A stretch of DNA of 64,000 nt from Mycolicibacterium moriokaense (GCF_003347205.1 NZ_QQBJ01000017.1:184740-248739); one strand, 5' to 3'. Positions 7,433-17,575 are shown, counted from the first letter of the stretch. The notes: generated by a model not told the origin, from the sequence alone. Program-made: numbers and translations.

Positions 7433-10282
7433 ATGACGACCTTCACCCAGCAAGAGCTGGTTGACGGGCTGGTCACCGACGGCGACGCCCAGACGGCCAA
7501 GAAGCGGAAGCGGCCGTCTCGGTGGTCGCTGAAGAATTGGCCTGTCCGCTGGAAGGTGTTCGCGATCGTTTTGGTGCCACTCATTCTGGCGGGCGCCTTC
7601 GGCGGGTTGCGCGTCTACTCGAATGCAATACAAGCGCGTGAGCTGCAACGCGCCGCCGAACGCGTGGAGTTGGTGCCCGCGATCGTTAGCTACATGAATG
7701 CGCTGAACGGCGCGATGCTGGCGGCGCCCGCCGGTGGGGACACCCAGGCGGCGATGAGCACGTTCGACTCCAGCCGCGCGGAGCTGCAGCGCCGGCTCAA
7801 CGACACCGCCGACGTGCCGCCCGACGTCCAGAAGGGCGTCACCACGTTGCTCGAAGGCGGCCAGGCGCTGATGGACAAGGTCTCCGCCAACGCCATCGGG
7901 CTGGTCGACCGGGTCACCCTCTATGCGCCCATCCTGTTGACCTCGGAGGACGCGATCACCGGCTCGGTGCGCGTCGACGACGAACGCATCCAGACCCAGA
8001 CGCAGGGCCTGACCAGGGCCGTCGGCGCCCGCGGCCAGATGATGATGGAGCAGCTGCTGGTCAACCAGGGCGGCGAGCTGCCCGAGCCCGAGCAGCGCAC
8101 CCGCATGATCACCCTCGCGGGCACCGAGCCCTCGACGCTGTTCGGCATGAGCCAGGTGCTGGGCATCGGCTCGCCGGAGGCGCAACAGCTGCAGGCCGAG
8201 TACGTCAAGCGCACCGCCCTCATCTCCGACCCGACGATCCCACTGGTCAACAACCCGGACATGATCGCGTCGCTGCAGGCCACCGACCAGATCGCGAACC
8301 GGATGATCGAGAGCACCGTGCCCGCCGTCACCGGCGCGGTCAAGTCGGAGGCATCGGTGGCGCGCACCGAGGCGATCCGCGACTCGGCGATCGTGCTCGG
8401 CGCGATCCTGCTGGCGCTGCTGCTGGTCATCCTGGTGGCGCGGTCGCTGGTCCGGCCGTTGCGCACGCTGCGGGACAGCGCCTTGCGCGTCGCCCACGAC
8501 GACCTCGCCCGCGAGATCGACCGGGTGCGCGCGGGCAAGGAGCCCGGACCCGTCGAACCGATCCCGGTGCACACCACCGAGGAGGTCGGGCAGGTCGCCC
8601 ACGCCGTCGACGAACTGCACGAGCAGGCCGTCTTCCTGGCCGGCGAGCAGAGCCGGCTGCAGCTGCAGGTCGGCGACATGTTCGAGACGTTGTCGCGGCG
8701 CAGCCGCACCCTGGTCGACCAGCAGCTCTCGTTGATCGACCGGCTGGAGCGCAACGAGGAGGACCCGGAGCGGCTGGACAGCCTGTTCCGCCTCGACCAC
8801 CTGGCCGCCCGGATGCGCCGAAACGGGGCGAACCTGCTGGTGCTCGCCGGCGCGAAGGTGCCCCGCGAACAGGCCGACGCGGTGCCCGTCGCAGCGCTCA
8901 TCAACGCCGCCGCCTCCGAGGTCGAGGACTACACCCGCGTCGTCACCGCCACCGTGCCGGACAGCGAGATCGTCGCGTCGGCCGCCGGTGACCTGGTGCA
9001 CCTGCTCGCCGAGTTGCTCGACAACGCGCTGCGCTACTCGCCGCCCATCTCGCAGGTGCGGGTGTCGGCCGTGCACACGGGCAACGGCGGGCTCGTGATC
9101 GAGGTCAGCGACATCGGCCTCGGGATGACCGAATCCGATCTGCGGGTCGCCAACACGCGCCTGCAGTCCGGTGGCGAGGTGACTCCCTACACCGCCCGGC
9201 ACATGGGCCTGTTCGTGGTCGGCAGGCTCGCCCAGCAGCACGGGCTGGTGGTTCGGCTGCGCAGCACCCTCTCGGGTGAGCCGGATTCCGGCACCACCGC
9301 GGGGGTGTACGTGCCGTCCGAGCTGATCCTGCGCGACGGTATGCGCGACGAGATCGACACCGACGCTCAGCGCAGCCTCGCCGAGACTCCGCCGCCGGTC
9401 GCGGCCGCTCCGGTCTTCGAGGAACTCCACGAGTACGAGGACTTCGGCGACGAGGTCGGCGTCGACCAGCGCAACGGCCACTCCGAGCTACCCGTCACGC
9501 TGCTGCCCCAGCGCCATCCCGGCGCCAGCGGCATCTCGGGCACCCCGGACGAGGACTCCCTGGAGCAGGAGCCCGACTACGTCGCCGCAGAGGGGCTCGA
9601 CTACGTCGTCGCCGACGAGCCCGAAGCGGGCGCATACGAGGAGCCCGGATACGAACCCGAGCCCGAGCACTGGGAGGAGCCGGTCGCAGAGGAGCCTCGG
9701 CAGGCGCCCGTCGACACCTCCGCGTTCTTCGCCTCCAGGGCCCAGGCATCCACCAACGGCGTGCACGAGTACGGCGCGCACGAACGCGAAGCCGAACCCG
9801 ACGAACTGCCCCAGATCGCCGATGTGGAGGCCTCGACGACGTCGGGGGCCGACGACGCGATCTATCAGCGGATGCTGTCGGAATGGCTGGTGGATCCGAC
9901 TGCCTTGGCCAAGAGCAGCGACCTGGATTGGGAGTCGGTGTGGGACCACGGCTGGTCGGCGGCCGAAGCGGCCGAGGACGCACCGGTGCACACGCTCACC
10001 GAGCATGGACTGCCCGTCCGCGATCCCGGCGCCCGCTTGGTGCCGGGTACCGCAGGCCCGGTGTCGGGCCTCGGCGCCAACGGCGGCTACGCCAACGGCG
10101 GAGCGCACCGCAGCCAAATCGACGACGACGGGGTAGAGTCGGCGGCCGAATTCAGCACGGGCGCTCACGCCATCCCGGCGCGCGATCCCGAGGCGGTGCG
10201 CGCCAGCATGAGCAGCCATTTCGGCGGGGTGCACGCCGCGCGGACGCACGCCCAGGAGACCAGAGGAACAGATAACGAATGA
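7433..10282 (+). CDS. sensor histidine kinase-like protein, first gene of a conservon (Cvn) operon
   Basis: A 949-residue membrane protein matching Rv3365c in context. Order: cytosolic basic N-terminus, TM helix at about 42-58, extracytoplasmic nitrate/nitrite-sensing-type helical domain, second TM helix at about 318-340, HAMP ([20 protein letters not shown]), a dimerisation helix with [13 protein letters not shown], and a HATPase_c domain ([16 protein letters not shown] box, DIGLGM G1 box). The last 300 residues are an acidic, Pro/Glu-rich, low-complexity tail. Proteins of this type scaffold a GTPase complex with the next three genes. Its stop overlaps the start of the roadblock gene by 4 bp (ATGA at 10279-10282), so the genes are translationally coupled. 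Confidence 0.92.
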   Translation: MTTFTQQELVDGLVTDGDAQTAKKRKRPSRWSLKNWPVRWKVFAIVLVPLILAGAFGGLRVYSNAIQARELQRAAERVELVPAIVSYMNALNGAMLAAPAGGDTQAAMSTFDSSRAELQRRLNDTADVPPDVQKGVTTLLEGGQALMDKVSANAIGLVDRVTLYAPILLTSEDAITGSVRVDDERIQTQTQGLTRAVGARGQMMMEQLLVNQGGELPEPEQRTRMITLAGTEPSTLFGMSQVLGIGSPEAQQLQAEYVKRTALISDPTIPLVNNPDMIASLQATDQIANRMIESTVPAVTGAVKSEASVARTEAIRDSAIVLGAILLALLLVILVARSLVRPLRTLRDSALRVAHDDLAREIDRVRAGKEPGPVEPIPVHTTEEVGQVAHAVDELHEQAVFLAGEQSRLQLQVGDMFETLSRRSRTLVDQQLSLIDRLERNEEDPERLDSLFRLDHLAARMRRNGANLLVLAGAKVPREQADAVPVAALINAAASEVEDYTRVVTATVPDSEIVASAAGDLVHLLAELLDNALRYSPPISQVRVSAVHTGNGGLVIEVSDIGLGMTESDLRVANTRLQSGGEVTPYTARHMGLFVVGRLAQQHGLVVRLRSTLSGEPDSGTTAGVYVPSELILRDGMRDEIDTDAQRSLAETPPPVAAAPVFEELHEYEDFGDEVGVDQRNGHSELPVTLLPQRHPGASGISGTPDEDSLEQEPDYVAAEGLDYVVADEPEAGAYEEPGYEPEPEHWEEPVAEEPRQAPVDTSAFFASRAQASTNGVHEYGAHEREAEPDELPQIADVEASTTSGADDAIYQRMLSEWLVDPTALAKSSDLDWESVWDHGWSAAEAAEDAPVHTLTEHGLPVRDPGARLVPGTAGPVSGLGANGGYANGGAHRSQIDDDGVESAAEFSTGAHAIPARDPEAVRASMSSHFGGVHAARTHAQETRGTDNE

Positions 10283-10695
10283 CCTATCCGCCACGTTCGA
10301 AGCAGCGTGATTCGCTCGACTGGCTGGTCTCCAAGTTCGCCCGCGACGTAGCCGGTGTCACCCATGCGGTCCTGGTGTCGGCGGACGGACTGCTGATGGC
10401 CGCCAGTGAGCACATGCCGATCGAACGCGCCGACCAGCTCGCCGCGGTGGCCTCGGGGCTGGCCAGCCTGTCGACCGGTGCGTCGCAGCTGTTCAACGGC
10501 GGCTACGTGCTGCAGTCCGTGGTCGAGATGGAGAACGGCTATCTGCTGCTGATGCGCGTCGGCGACGGCTCCAACCTTGCGACGCTGGCCACCACGGGCT
10601 GTGACATCGGCCAGATCGGCTACGAGATGGCCATGCTGGTCGAGCGGGTCGGCAGCGTCGTGCAGTCGTCACGCCGAGCGCCCCAGCACTCGTGA
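10279..10695 (+). CDS. roadblock/LC7 domain protein of the conservon
   Basis: A 138-residue roadblock/LC7 protein (Rv3364c type, the conservon B component). The fold is recognisable from [27 protein letters not shown] at the N-terminus and the central [23 protein letters not shown] strand pair. Such small proteins act as MglB-like regulators or dimeric platforms for the GTPase encoded two genes downstream. It overlaps the kinase stop by 4 bp and is followed after 7 bp by the DUF742 gene. Confidence 0.93.
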   Translation: MTYPPRSKQRDSLDWLVSKFARDVAGVTHAVLVSADGLLMAASEHMPIERADQLAAVASGLASLSTGASQLFNGGYVLQSVVEMENGYLLLMRVGDGSNLATLATTGCDIGQIGYEMAMLVERVGSVVQSSRRAPQHS

Positions 10696-10702
10696 GCGGG
10701 CC

Positions 10703-11077
10703 ATGGACGATCCCGAGTCATTCACCGCACCCGACCAGCCGAGCCTGGTCCGGCCGTACACACTGACGGCGGGGCGCACCAACTCGCGCGTGAACCTGCC
10801 GCTCGAGGCGCCGATCGAGTCCGTCGTCACCGAGAAGCCGCGACGGTGGCCGGGAAACGATGTGCGGGCCAATATCTGCGCGATGTGCGGCAGCAGCCCG
10901 TCGGTCGCCGAGATCGCCGCCCGGCTGTCGCTACCGGTCGGCGTGGCGCGGGTGCTGATCGGCGATCTCGTGTCGTCGGGGCACCTGCGGGTGCGTGCCA
11001 CACTCACCGATCAGTCGAGCATCGACGAGCGGCGTGAACTGATAGGAAGGACGCTGCGTGGCTTACGAGCACTCTGA
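10703..11077 (+). CDS. DUF742 protein of the conservon
   Basis: A 124-residue DUF742 protein (Rv3363c type, conservon C component). The family hallmarks are RPYTLTAGRT near the N-terminus, ICAMCGSSPSVAEIAARLSLPVGVARVLIGDL in the middle (a winged-helix-like segment), and the basic GRTLRGLRAL end. The ATG at 10703 is the only sensible start: it lies 7 bp after the roadblock stop and gives the family's usual length. Its 3' end overlaps the GTPase start by 20 bp. Confidence 0.9.
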   Translation: MDDPESFTAPDQPSLVRPYTLTAGRTNSRVNLPLEAPIESVVTEKPRRWPGNDVRANICAMCGSSPSVAEIAARLSLPVGVARVLIGDLVSSGHLRVRATLTDQSSIDERRELIGRTLRGLRAL

Positions 11078-11666
11078 GGGCGACCGCGCACGCGAGGAGC
11101 ATGAGGGCGACCGCACGGCGTCGACGAAGATCGTCATCTCCGGCGGCTTCGGCGTGGGCAAGACCACGTTCGTCGGCGCGGTGTCGGAGATCATGCCGCT
11201 GCGCACCGAGGCGCTGGTGACCAACGCGTCGGAGGGCCTCGACGGCATCGACCTCACGCCGGACAAGCGCACGACGACGGTGGCGATGGATTTCGGCCGC
11301 ATCACCCTCGACGAGGACCTGGTGCTGTACCTGTTCGGCACGCCCGGCCAGCGCAGGTTCTGGTTCATGTGGGACGACCTTGTCCGCGGCGCGATCGGCG
11401 CGATCATCCTGGTGGACTGCCGTCGGCTGCAGGACAGCTTCGCCGCGGTCGACTTCTTCGAGGCCCGCAAGATGCCGTTTCTCATCGCGATCAACGATTT
11501 CGACGACGCGCCAAGGCATCCGCCGCACGAGGTGCGCAAGGCGCTGACGCTACCCGACGGCATCCCCATCATCAACGTCGATGCCAGGGACCGGCACTCC
11601 TCGACGTCCGCGCTCATCGCCGTCACGGAGTACGCGCTCAACGTGCTGCCGTCGGTGCCCGGCTGA
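11058..11666 (+). CDS. conservon GTP-binding protein
   Basis: A 202-residue small GTPase-like protein (Rv3362c type, conservon D component). It has a P-loop GGFGVGKTTFVG near residue 31, a switch II-type DxxG equivalent in LYLFGTPGQRRFWFMWDD, and AINDFDD in the place of the NKxD guanine motif, a substitution usual in this family. GTG at 11058 is the start, with AGGAAGG 7 bases upstream and the start lying inside the DUF742 gene. It completes a four-gene sensor/roadblock/DUF742/GTPase complex and is directly followed by mfpA. Confidence 0.93.
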   Translation: MAYEHSEGDRAREEHEGDRTASTKIVISGGFGVGKTTFVGAVSEIMPLRTEALVTNASEGLDGIDLTPDKRTTTVAMDFGRITLDEDLVLYLFGTPGQRRFWFMWDDLVRGAIGAIILVDCRRLQDSFAAVDFFEARKMPFLIAINDFDDAPRHPPHEVRKALTLPDGIPIINVDARDRHSSTSALIAVTEYALNVLPSVPG

Positions 11667-11670
11667 TCGC

Positions 11671-12234
11671 GTGGTGGAAGCCGAAACCGTCTGGACTGAG
11701 CGGGAATTCGTTGAGCACGACTTCCGCGACGAGGATCTCAGCGGGCTTCGGACCGAGCGGGTGGTCTTCACCGAGTGCGACTTCAGCGGTGTCGATCTGG
11801 GTGAATCCGAACATGTCGGAACGGCGTTTCGCAACTGCACCTTCCGGCGGACAACGCTGTGGCACAGTACCTTTCGCCACTGCAGCATGCTGGGTTCGGT
11901 GTTCACCGAATGCCGGCTGCGCCCGGTGACGTTCGTCGAGGTGGACTTCACGCTGGCGGTGCTCGGCGAGTGCGACCTGCGCGGTGTCGACCTGTCGGAC
12001 TGCCGGCTGCGCGAGGCCAGCCTGGTCAAGACGGACCTGCGCAAGGCGGTGCTGCGCGGCGCCGATCTGCGGGGAGCGCGCACCCAGGACACCCGACTCG
12101 ACGAGGCCGATCTGCGCGGCGCGCGGATGGACCCGACGATGTGGACCACCGCCTCCCTGCGCGGGGCGCGGATCGACATCGAGCAGGCGCTGGCCTTCGC
12201 GGCCGCACACGGCCTCGACATCCACGGCGAGTGA
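11671..12234 (+). CDS. mfpA: pentapeptide repeat protein MfpA
   Basis: A 187-residue right-handed quadrilateral beta-helix protein built almost wholly of A(D/N)Lxx-type repeats (for example CDFSGVDLGE, CDLRGVDLSDC, ADLRGARTQD, ADLRGARMDP). It is close in length to mycobacterial MfpA (about 183-192). MfpA mimics B-form DNA, binds DNA gyrase and gives low-level fluoroquinolone tolerance; the conservon GTPase upstream is reported to modulate it. The GTG at 11671, 4 bp after the GTPase stop, is chosen; GTG 11674 is equivalent. The C-terminal helix segment (IDIEQALAFAAAHGLD) is the dimerisation region. Confidence 0.93.
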   Translation: MVEAETVWTEREFVEHDFRDEDLSGLRTERVVFTECDFSGVDLGESEHVGTAFRNCTFRRTTLWHSTFRHCSMLGSVFTECRLRPVTFVEVDFTLAVLGECDLRGVDLSDCRLREASLVKTDLRKAVLRGADLRGARTQDTRLDEADLRGARMDPTMWTTASLRGARIDIEQALAFAAAHGLDIHGE

Positions 12235-12250
12235 AGAGATTCGATGACGC

Positions 12251-12580
12251 CTAGCCCGGCGCCTGGGTGCAGAAGTTGCCGCGGGCGGCACGCACGACGA
12301 CGACGGCCTGGTCGGGGCTCGCTCCGTACTGCGCGGCGGTCGCGTCGATGGCGCCCTGCGTCCCTGAGCCGGTGTAGAGCAGATGGCATGCGCCTCGACC
12401 CGCCATCAGCAGCGTGTCGTCATCGACGGGCCAGGTACCGCGGACCGTGCCGAGGTAGTTGTTGTCCTCCGACGTCAGCGGAATCGGCCACGCGAGTGCG
12501 GGTGCCGCGGTGGCGCCGAGCATCGCGCCCGCGGCCAGTGCGGCGGCGATGAAGCGAACGCTGTGTTTGCTGATAGCCAT
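12251..12580 (-). CDS. secreted DUF732-type protein
   Basis: A 109-residue exported protein with a signal peptide (basic start, Ala-rich core, AAPALA cleavage-like site near residue 30). The mature domain carries SEDNNYLGTVRG, GACHLLYTG and ANFC-like (RGNFCTQAPG) elements: two Cys spaced about 36 residues apart, as in DUF732 proteins. Function is unknown. It is convergent with mfpA (16-bp gap) and lies downstream of the exporter gene on the same strand, but a hairpin separates the two. Confidence 0.8.
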   Translation of the reverse strand: MAISKHSVRFIAAALAAGAMLGATAAPALAWPIPLTSEDNNYLGTVRGTWPVDDDTLLMAGRGACHLLYTGSGTQGAIDATAAQYGASPDQAVVVVRAARGNFCTQAPG

Positions 12581-12627
12581 GATTCGACCCTAACGGCGGC
12601 CCGAGCATGCCCCGTACGCCAATTTCC

Positions 12628-12705
12628 GCGAGCAGGCCACCTTCTGCGAGCAGACGCGTACTCGCATGTTTTGGCCGCAATTTGTGCGACTTCGCGTCTG
12701 CTCGC
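12628..12705. repeat. 13-bp inverted repeat with 34-nt loop plus extra half copy
   Basis: GCGAGCAGACGCG at 12646-12658 is exactly complementary to 12693-12705, giving a 13-bp stem with a 34-nt AT-richer loop. An additional direct copy of GCGAGCAG sits at 12628-12635. The element fills the gap between the exporter stop (12715) and the DUF732 gene. It may terminate the exporter transcript, or be a member of an interspersed mycobacterial palindromic family; only the symmetry is certain. Confidence 0.6.
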
Positions 12706-12714
12706 GGTTGAAAG

Positions 12715-15342
12715 TCAGCCGCCCTTGAGGCGGATCTTCCACCGCACCAGGCTCAGATAGCCGATACAGATGCAGCCGAGCATGGCCATGTTGAACCACC
12801 ATGCGCCGGGCGTGTGTCTCCAATGCGAGTCCTGCGGCGTCAGCGGCCCGGGTACCAGCCTGAGCAGGTCGATCGTCGACGCGGTGGCGGCGAAGCCCCA
12901 GCGTGCGGGCGTGATCCAGGACAGTTGGTCGAGCACGACGCGGCCCGTCACCGGGATCATGCCGCCCTGGAACACCAACTGCGACATGATCGCGATCACC
13001 AGCAGCGGCATGATCTGCTCGCTCGACTTGGCCAGCGCCGAGAGCGCCAGGCCGACCATCGCCGCGGCCACACAGCACGCCGCCATGTCGACGAACAGTT
13101 CGAGACTCCGGCTGGGGATGACCGCGCCGCTGGTCACCGCGCCGGGGCCCCATTTCTTGCCCCAGATGTTGATGGCGGTGACGATGCTCGACTGCAGGAT
13201 CGCGAACGCGGCGAACACGATGACCTTGGCCAGCAGATACGCCGTCGTCGACAACCCGACGGCCTGCTCGCGCAGGAAGATCGCGCGTTCGCCGATCAGC
13301 GCGCGAATGGTCAGGGCCGTGCCCATGAAGATGGCGCCGACGTTGAGCAGCACCAGAATCTGGCCCGGCTCGTTGGGCGCTTCACCGCCCTGGATCGCTG
13401 GAACCGGCACGCCGAAGCCGACATCACCCGGCACCGACAGCGACAGCACGCCCATGATGAACGGCAGGAACGCCAGGAAGATGAAGTAGCCGCGGTCGGA
13501 GACGATCAGCCGCATCTGACGCCGCGCGATCGTCGAGAACTGTCGTCGCACACTGGTTCTCGTCGGTTTACCCAGATCGGCGGGTGTCTGCGCGGGCGGC
13601 TGCGTCGGTGTGGGGCCGTGTTGAGCGACATAGCGCTGATGGGCGGCATCGGGGTCGCGCGCGACGGAGCTGAAGATGTCGGCCCAGTTCGTCGTGCCCA
13701 TGGACGGGCCGATCTGGTTGGGCGGACCGCAGAACGCCGTCTTGCCGCCCGGCGCCAGCAGCAGCACCTGGTCGCAGACGTCGAGATAGGACAGCGAGTG
13801 CGTGACCACCAGCACCACGCGCCCGGCGTCGGCGAGCTGGCGCAACATCGTCATGACCTGCCGGTCGAGTGCGGGATCGAGGCCCGACGTCGGCTCGTCC
13901 AGAAGCAGCAGCGACGGTCCGGTCAACAGCTCCATCGCGACCGAGGCGCGCTTGCGCTGACCGCCGGAGAGCTTGTCGACGCGGGTTTGGCGGTGCTGGG
14001 TCATCTCGAGTTCCTCGAGCACCTGCGCGACCACCCGTTCGCGGTCTTCCTTGTTGGTGTCCGGCGGCAGCCGCAGTTCGGCGGCGTACATCAGCGCCTG
14101 CTCGACGGTCAGCTGGCCGTGCACGACGTCGTCCTGCGGCACCATCCCGATTCGGGAGCGCAGCGAGGCGTACTCGGCGTGGATGTCGTGGCCCTCGAAG
14201 GACACCGTGCCCGTGGTCGGGTGGGTGTAGCCGGCGACCAACCTCGCGAAGGTCGACTTGCCCGCGCCCGACGGGCCGATCACCGCGGTCAGCGTGCCGG
14301 GCCGGGCGGCCAGCGAGATGTCGTTGAGCAGCGTCTTGTCGCCCTCGATGGTCCAGGTGACGCCGTGCACGTCCAGCCCGCCGGTGCCGCTGGCCGCGGT
14401 GGTCTCGGTGCGCCGAACAAGCGTGCCGCCCCGGAACACCAGGTCGACGTTGCCGATGGTGACGGTGTCGCCCTCGTTGAGCATCGCGCTCTCGACGCGG
14501 GTGCCGTTGACGAACGTCCCGTTGATGCTGCGGTTGTCGCGGATCTCGGTGCCGGTGGCCGTCGGCACCAGGGTCGCGTGGTGGCGCGAGGCGAGCACGT
14601 CGGGGATGACGATGTCGTTGTCGGTGTTGCGGCCGATCTTGATGGCGCCGGGTGCCGAGGAGTCCGCGGGCCTGCCGGGCCGCAGGATCTTCAGCATGCT
14701 CGTCGCGAGATTGCCCTCACTTGAGCGGGGTGCGGCGGTCGGCCCCAACACCGTCACCGATTCCAGCGACGGCTGCGACAACGCCGGCTGGCTGCGCTGC
14801 GCCGACGCCGCGGGCGGACGGCTGGTCTGCGACGGCGGGCCCGTGTAGCTGGGCTGCGGGCCGCTCGGGTAGCGCGGCTGCTGTGTCGACGGGTAACCCT
14901 GTTGCGGCGCAGACGGATACGGCTGCGGCCGGGAGACGGGCGGCTGCTGTGTCGGCGGCGGTTGGTTCGGCCAGCCGCCGCTGGGCCGGTTGGCGACGGG
15001 TATCGACGAGGTCGGCGGGCGGCCGGTGGCCTGCTGCCTGCCCACCTCGAACGTCAGCTCCGGGCCGTCGGGGTTGCCGATGTTGACGTGCAGTCCGTCG
15101 GTGATGTCGACGGTCGGCACACGCCTGCCGTTGACGAACATGCCGTTGAGGCTGCCGTTGTCGATGGCGATCCATCGACCCTGATCGAACCGCACCACCA
15201 AGTGCGCGCGGGAGATCAACGGGTGTGCGATGCGGACGTCGGCGCGAAGATCGCGACCGATGACGACATCGCTTCCAGCTGCGAAAGTGCGTGCAGATCC
15301 GTCGTTCCGTACGGTCAGCGCGGGCGGGGCTGGGCGGCTCAT
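12715..15342 (-). CDS. ABC transporter with two FHA domains (Rv1747 type)
   Basis: An 875-residue ABC half-transporter of the Rv1747 class. It starts with an FHA domain (GRDLRADVRIAHPLISRAH, NGSLNGMFVNG), a long Pro/Gln/Ser linker, and a second FHA domain (GRNTDNDIVI, SRHHATL, NRSINGTFVNG). Then comes an ABC ATPase with Walker A GPSGAGKST, signature LSGGQRKR and Walker B LLLLDEPTSGLD, followed by six membrane helices (ABC2 type). FHA domains bind phosphothreonine, and Rv1747 is regulated through the Ser/Thr kinase PknF; exported substrate in the tubercle bacillus is thought to be an envelope lipid. The ATG at 15342 begins MSRPAPPALTV right before FHA1. Confidence 0.93.
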   Translation of the reverse strand: MSRPAPPALTVRNDGSARTFAAGSDVVIGRDLRADVRIAHPLISRAHLVVRFDQGRWIAIDNGSLNGMFVNGRRVPTVDITDGLHVNIGNPDGPELTFEVGRQQATGRPPTSSIPVANRPSGGWPNQPPPTQQPPVSRPQPYPSAPQQGYPSTQQPRYPSGPQPSYTGPPSQTSRPPAASAQRSQPALSQPSLESVTVLGPTAAPRSSEGNLATSMLKILRPGRPADSSAPGAIKIGRNTDNDIVIPDVLASRHHATLVPTATGTEIRDNRSINGTFVNGTRVESAMLNEGDTVTIGNVDLVFRGGTLVRRTETTAASGTGGLDVHGVTWTIEGDKTLLNDISLAARPGTLTAVIGPSGAGKSTFARLVAGYTHPTTGTVSFEGHDIHAEYASLRSRIGMVPQDDVVHGQLTVEQALMYAAELRLPPDTNKEDRERVVAQVLEELEMTQHRQTRVDKLSGGQRKRASVAMELLTGPSLLLLDEPTSGLDPALDRQVMTMLRQLADAGRVVLVVTHSLSYLDVCDQVLLLAPGGKTAFCGPPNQIGPSMGTTNWADIFSSVARDPDAAHQRYVAQHGPTPTQPPAQTPADLGKPTRTSVRRQFSTIARRQMRLIVSDRGYFIFLAFLPFIMGVLSLSVPGDVGFGVPVPAIQGGEAPNEPGQILVLLNVGAIFMGTALTIRALIGERAIFLREQAVGLSTTAYLLAKVIVFAAFAILQSSIVTAINIWGKKWGPGAVTSGAVIPSRSLELFVDMAACCVAAAMVGLALSALAKSSEQIMPLLVIAIMSQLVFQGGMIPVTGRVVLDQLSWITPARWGFAATASTIDLLRLVPGPLTPQDSHWRHTPGAWWFNMAMLGCICIGYLSLVRWKIRLKGG

Positions 15343-15455
15343 CGGAGCCGCTCGGCGGCGACAGTGAACATCGCGAGTAACTCTATAGGTAGGGCGGGCC
15401 CCACTGTGCAGTGTCGCGGATCTGTTCTGGGGCCCGCGCCGTCGGCGCCGACACC

Positions 15456-16655
15456 CTAATAGGCGGGCGAGCCCGTCACCACGCAGTGGGTCTGGCTGTA
15501 AATGGTGGCCATGCACTTGTTGCAGTGGGTGCACGCCGACAGCACGCTGTGCGCGTCGCCGTCGGCCTTGATGCGGTTGATCAGGTCGGGTTCGGCCAGC
15601 AGCGCGCGGCCCATCGCGACGAAGTCGAATCCCTCGGCCATCGCCAGGTCGATCGTCTCGCGATTGGTGATGCCGCCCAACAGGATCAGCGGCATCGTCA
15701 ACTCGGCGCGGAACTTCTTGGCGTCGCGCAGCAGGAACGCCTCCCGGTAGGGATACTCGCGCAGGAACTTCTTGCCCGTCATCCGGATGCCCCAGCGCAG
15801 CGGCGGCTTGAACGCGCCCGCGAACTCCTTGACCGGTGCGTCGCCCCGAAACAGGTACATCGGGTTCACCAGCGAACTGCCCGCGGTGAGCTCGATGGCG
15901 TCCAGCCCGCCGTCCTCCTGCAGCCACTTGGCGGTCTGAAGGGACTCGTCGACCGAGATGCCGCCGCGCACACCGTCGGCCATCGTCAGCTTCGCGGTGA
16001 CCGCGATCGGCGTGCCCTCCTTCTCGACGGCGCGGCGCACCGCGTTGACGATCCCGCGGGCCACCTTGGCGCGGTTGGCCAGTGACCCGCCGAACTCGTC
16101 GTCGCGGCGATTGATCAACGGGCTGAGGAACGAACTCGCCAAGTAGTTGTGGCCCAGGTGGATCTCGACGGCGTCGAATCCGGCCTCGATCGCGAACCGG
16201 GCCGCGGCGGCATGGGCCTCGATGACGTCGTCGATGTCCTCGCGCGACGCCTTCTTCGCGAACCGCATGCCGATCGGGTTGAAGAAGCGCACCGGCGCCA
16301 GCGCCTTGGCCTTGTTGGACGCGGCGTTGGCCACCGGCCCGGCATGGCCGATCTGGGCGCTGATCGCGGCGCCTTCGGCGTGGATGGCCTCGGTCAGCTT
16401 CTGTAATCCGGGGATCGCCTCCGGCCGCCACCAGATCCCGTTGCCCTCGGTGCGACCGCCCTTGGACACGCCCAGGTAGGCGACGGTCGTCATGCCGACG
16501 CCGCCCGCGGCAGGCAGCCGGTGGTAGGTGATCAGGTCATCGGTGACGAGCGCGTCGGGTGTGCACGCCTCGAACGTCGCGGATTTGATGATGCGGTTGC
16601 GCAGCGTCACCGGGCCGAGCTTGGCCGGGGTGAACACATCGGGCTGAGCTGGCAT
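15456..16655 (-). CDS. NADH:flavin oxidoreductase (old yellow enzyme type) with C-terminal Fe-S cysteines
   Basis: A 399-residue TIM-barrel flavoprotein (Rv3359 type). Barrel motifs include [21 protein letters not shown], and the family signature [14 protein letters not shown] with DDEFGGS. The last 25 residues hold a Cys set spaced C-x2-C-x2-C-x9-C (ACTHCNKC ... THC), like the 4Fe-4S ligands of 2,4-dienoyl-CoA reductase, yet the NAD-binding C-terminal domains of that enzyme are absent. ATG 16655 ([14 protein letters not shown]) is preferred over the upstream ATG 16694 because the extra 13 residues overlap the folD promoter. The substrate is unknown. Confidence 0.88.
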   Translation of the reverse strand: MPAQPDVFTPAKLGPVTLRNRIIKSATFEACTPDALVTDDLITYHRLPAAGGVGMTTVAYLGVSKGGRTEGNGIWWRPEAIPGLQKLTEAIHAEGAAISAQIGHAGPVANAASNKAKALAPVRFFNPIGMRFAKKASREDIDDVIEAHAAAARFAIEAGFDAVEIHLGHNYLASSFLSPLINRRDDEFGGSLANRAKVARGIVNAVRRAVEKEGTPIAVTAKLTMADGVRGGISVDESLQTAKWLQEDGGLDAIELTAGSSLVNPMYLFRGDAPVKEFAGAFKPPLRWGIRMTGKKFLREYPYREAFLLRDAKKFRAELTMPLILLGGITNRETIDLAMAEGFDFVAMGRALLAEPDLINRIKADGDAHSVLSACTHCNKCMATIYSQTHCVVTGSPAY

Positions 16656-16723
16656 GTCGGAAGCCTGCCACAGTGCATGCCAGACTGGTTTCACGGGCGA
16701 GCGAAGCGACGGGAGAATGCTGC

Positions 16724-17575
16724 GTGGGTGCGATCACTCTGGACGGTAAGGCGACACGCGACGAGATCTTCGTCGACCTCAAGGAGCGGGTGGCGACACT
16801 GACCGCAGCCGGACGTACCCCCGGGCTGGGCACCGTTCTGGTCGGCGAGGACCCCGGTTCGCAGGCCTACGTGCGCGGCAAGCACGCCGACTGCGCAAAG
16901 GTCGGCATCAACTCGATCCGGCGCGATCTGCCCGCCGACATCAGCCAGGCAACGCTCGACGAGACCATCGACGAACTGAACGCCAACCCGGAGTGCACCG
17001 GTTACATCGTCCAGTTGCCGCTGCCCAAGCACCTCAACGAGAACGCCGCGCTGGAGCGCCTCGACCCCGGCAAGGACGCAGACGGCCTGCACCCGATGAA
17101 CCTGGGCAGGCTGGTGTTGAACGAGCCCGCGCCGCTGCCGTGCACGCCGCGCGGCATCGTGCACCTGCTGCGGCGCTACGAGGTGGAGATCGCCGGCGCA
17201 CAGGTGGTGGTGATCGGCCGCGGCGTGACCGTCGGCAGGCCGCTGGGCCTGTTGCTCACCCGGCGCTCGGAGAACGCCACGGTCACCTTGTGCCACACCG
17301 CGACCCGGCACCTGCCGCAGCTGACCCGCGAGGCCGACATCGTGATCGCCGCCGCGGGGGTGCCGCACATGGTGACCGCGGAGATGGTGCGGCCAGGCGC
17401 GGCCGTCGTCGACGTCGGCGTCAGCCGCGACGAGAACGGCAAGCTGGTCGGCGACGTGGCCCCCGATGTGTGGGACGTGGCCGGGCACGTATCCCCGAAC
17501 CCCGGCGGCGTCGGCCTGCTGACCCGGGCGTTCCTGTTGGTCAACGTCGTCGAACTGGCCGAACGCGCCTCGTGA
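16724..17575 (+). CDS. folD: bifunctional methylenetetrahydrofolate dehydrogenase/cyclohydrolase
   Basis: A 283-residue FolD. It interconverts 5,10-methylene-THF and 10-formyl-THF in one-carbon metabolism. Signatures: [14 protein letters not shown] (catalytic Lys region) near residue 46, PLPKHLNE with DADGLHPMN, the NADP-binding [15 protein letters not shown], and the C-terminal [12 protein letters not shown] 16724 is chosen because GGGAGA lies about 9 bases upstream and the length is normal; an ATG exists at 16673 but adds residues lying in the divergent promoter. The stop overlaps the start of the next gene by 4 bp (GTGA). Confidence 0.95.
   Translation: MGAITLDGKATRDEIFVDLKERVATLTAAGRTPGLGTVLVGEDPGSQAYVRGKHADCAKVGINSIRRDLPADISQATLDETIDELNANPECTGYIVQLPLPKHLNENAALERLDPGKDADGLHPMNLGRLVLNEPAPLPCTPRGIVHLLRRYEVEIAGAQVVVIGRGVTVGRPLGLLLTRRSENATVTLCHTATRHLPQLTREADIVIAAAGVPHMVTAEMVRPGAAVVDVGVSRDENGKLVGDVAPDVWDVAGHVSPNPGGVGLLTRAFLLVNVVELAERAS

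Noticed and set aside
7197-7436. 79-codon plus-strand frame before the sensor kinase
   Set aside because: No ribosome site, poor codon pattern, overlaps the kinase start; probably just leader sequence.
7385-9481. 698-codon minus-strand open frame opposite the sensor kinase
   Set aside because: Composition is that of an antisense shadow; the plus-strand frame has all kinase and HAMP motifs and operon coupling.
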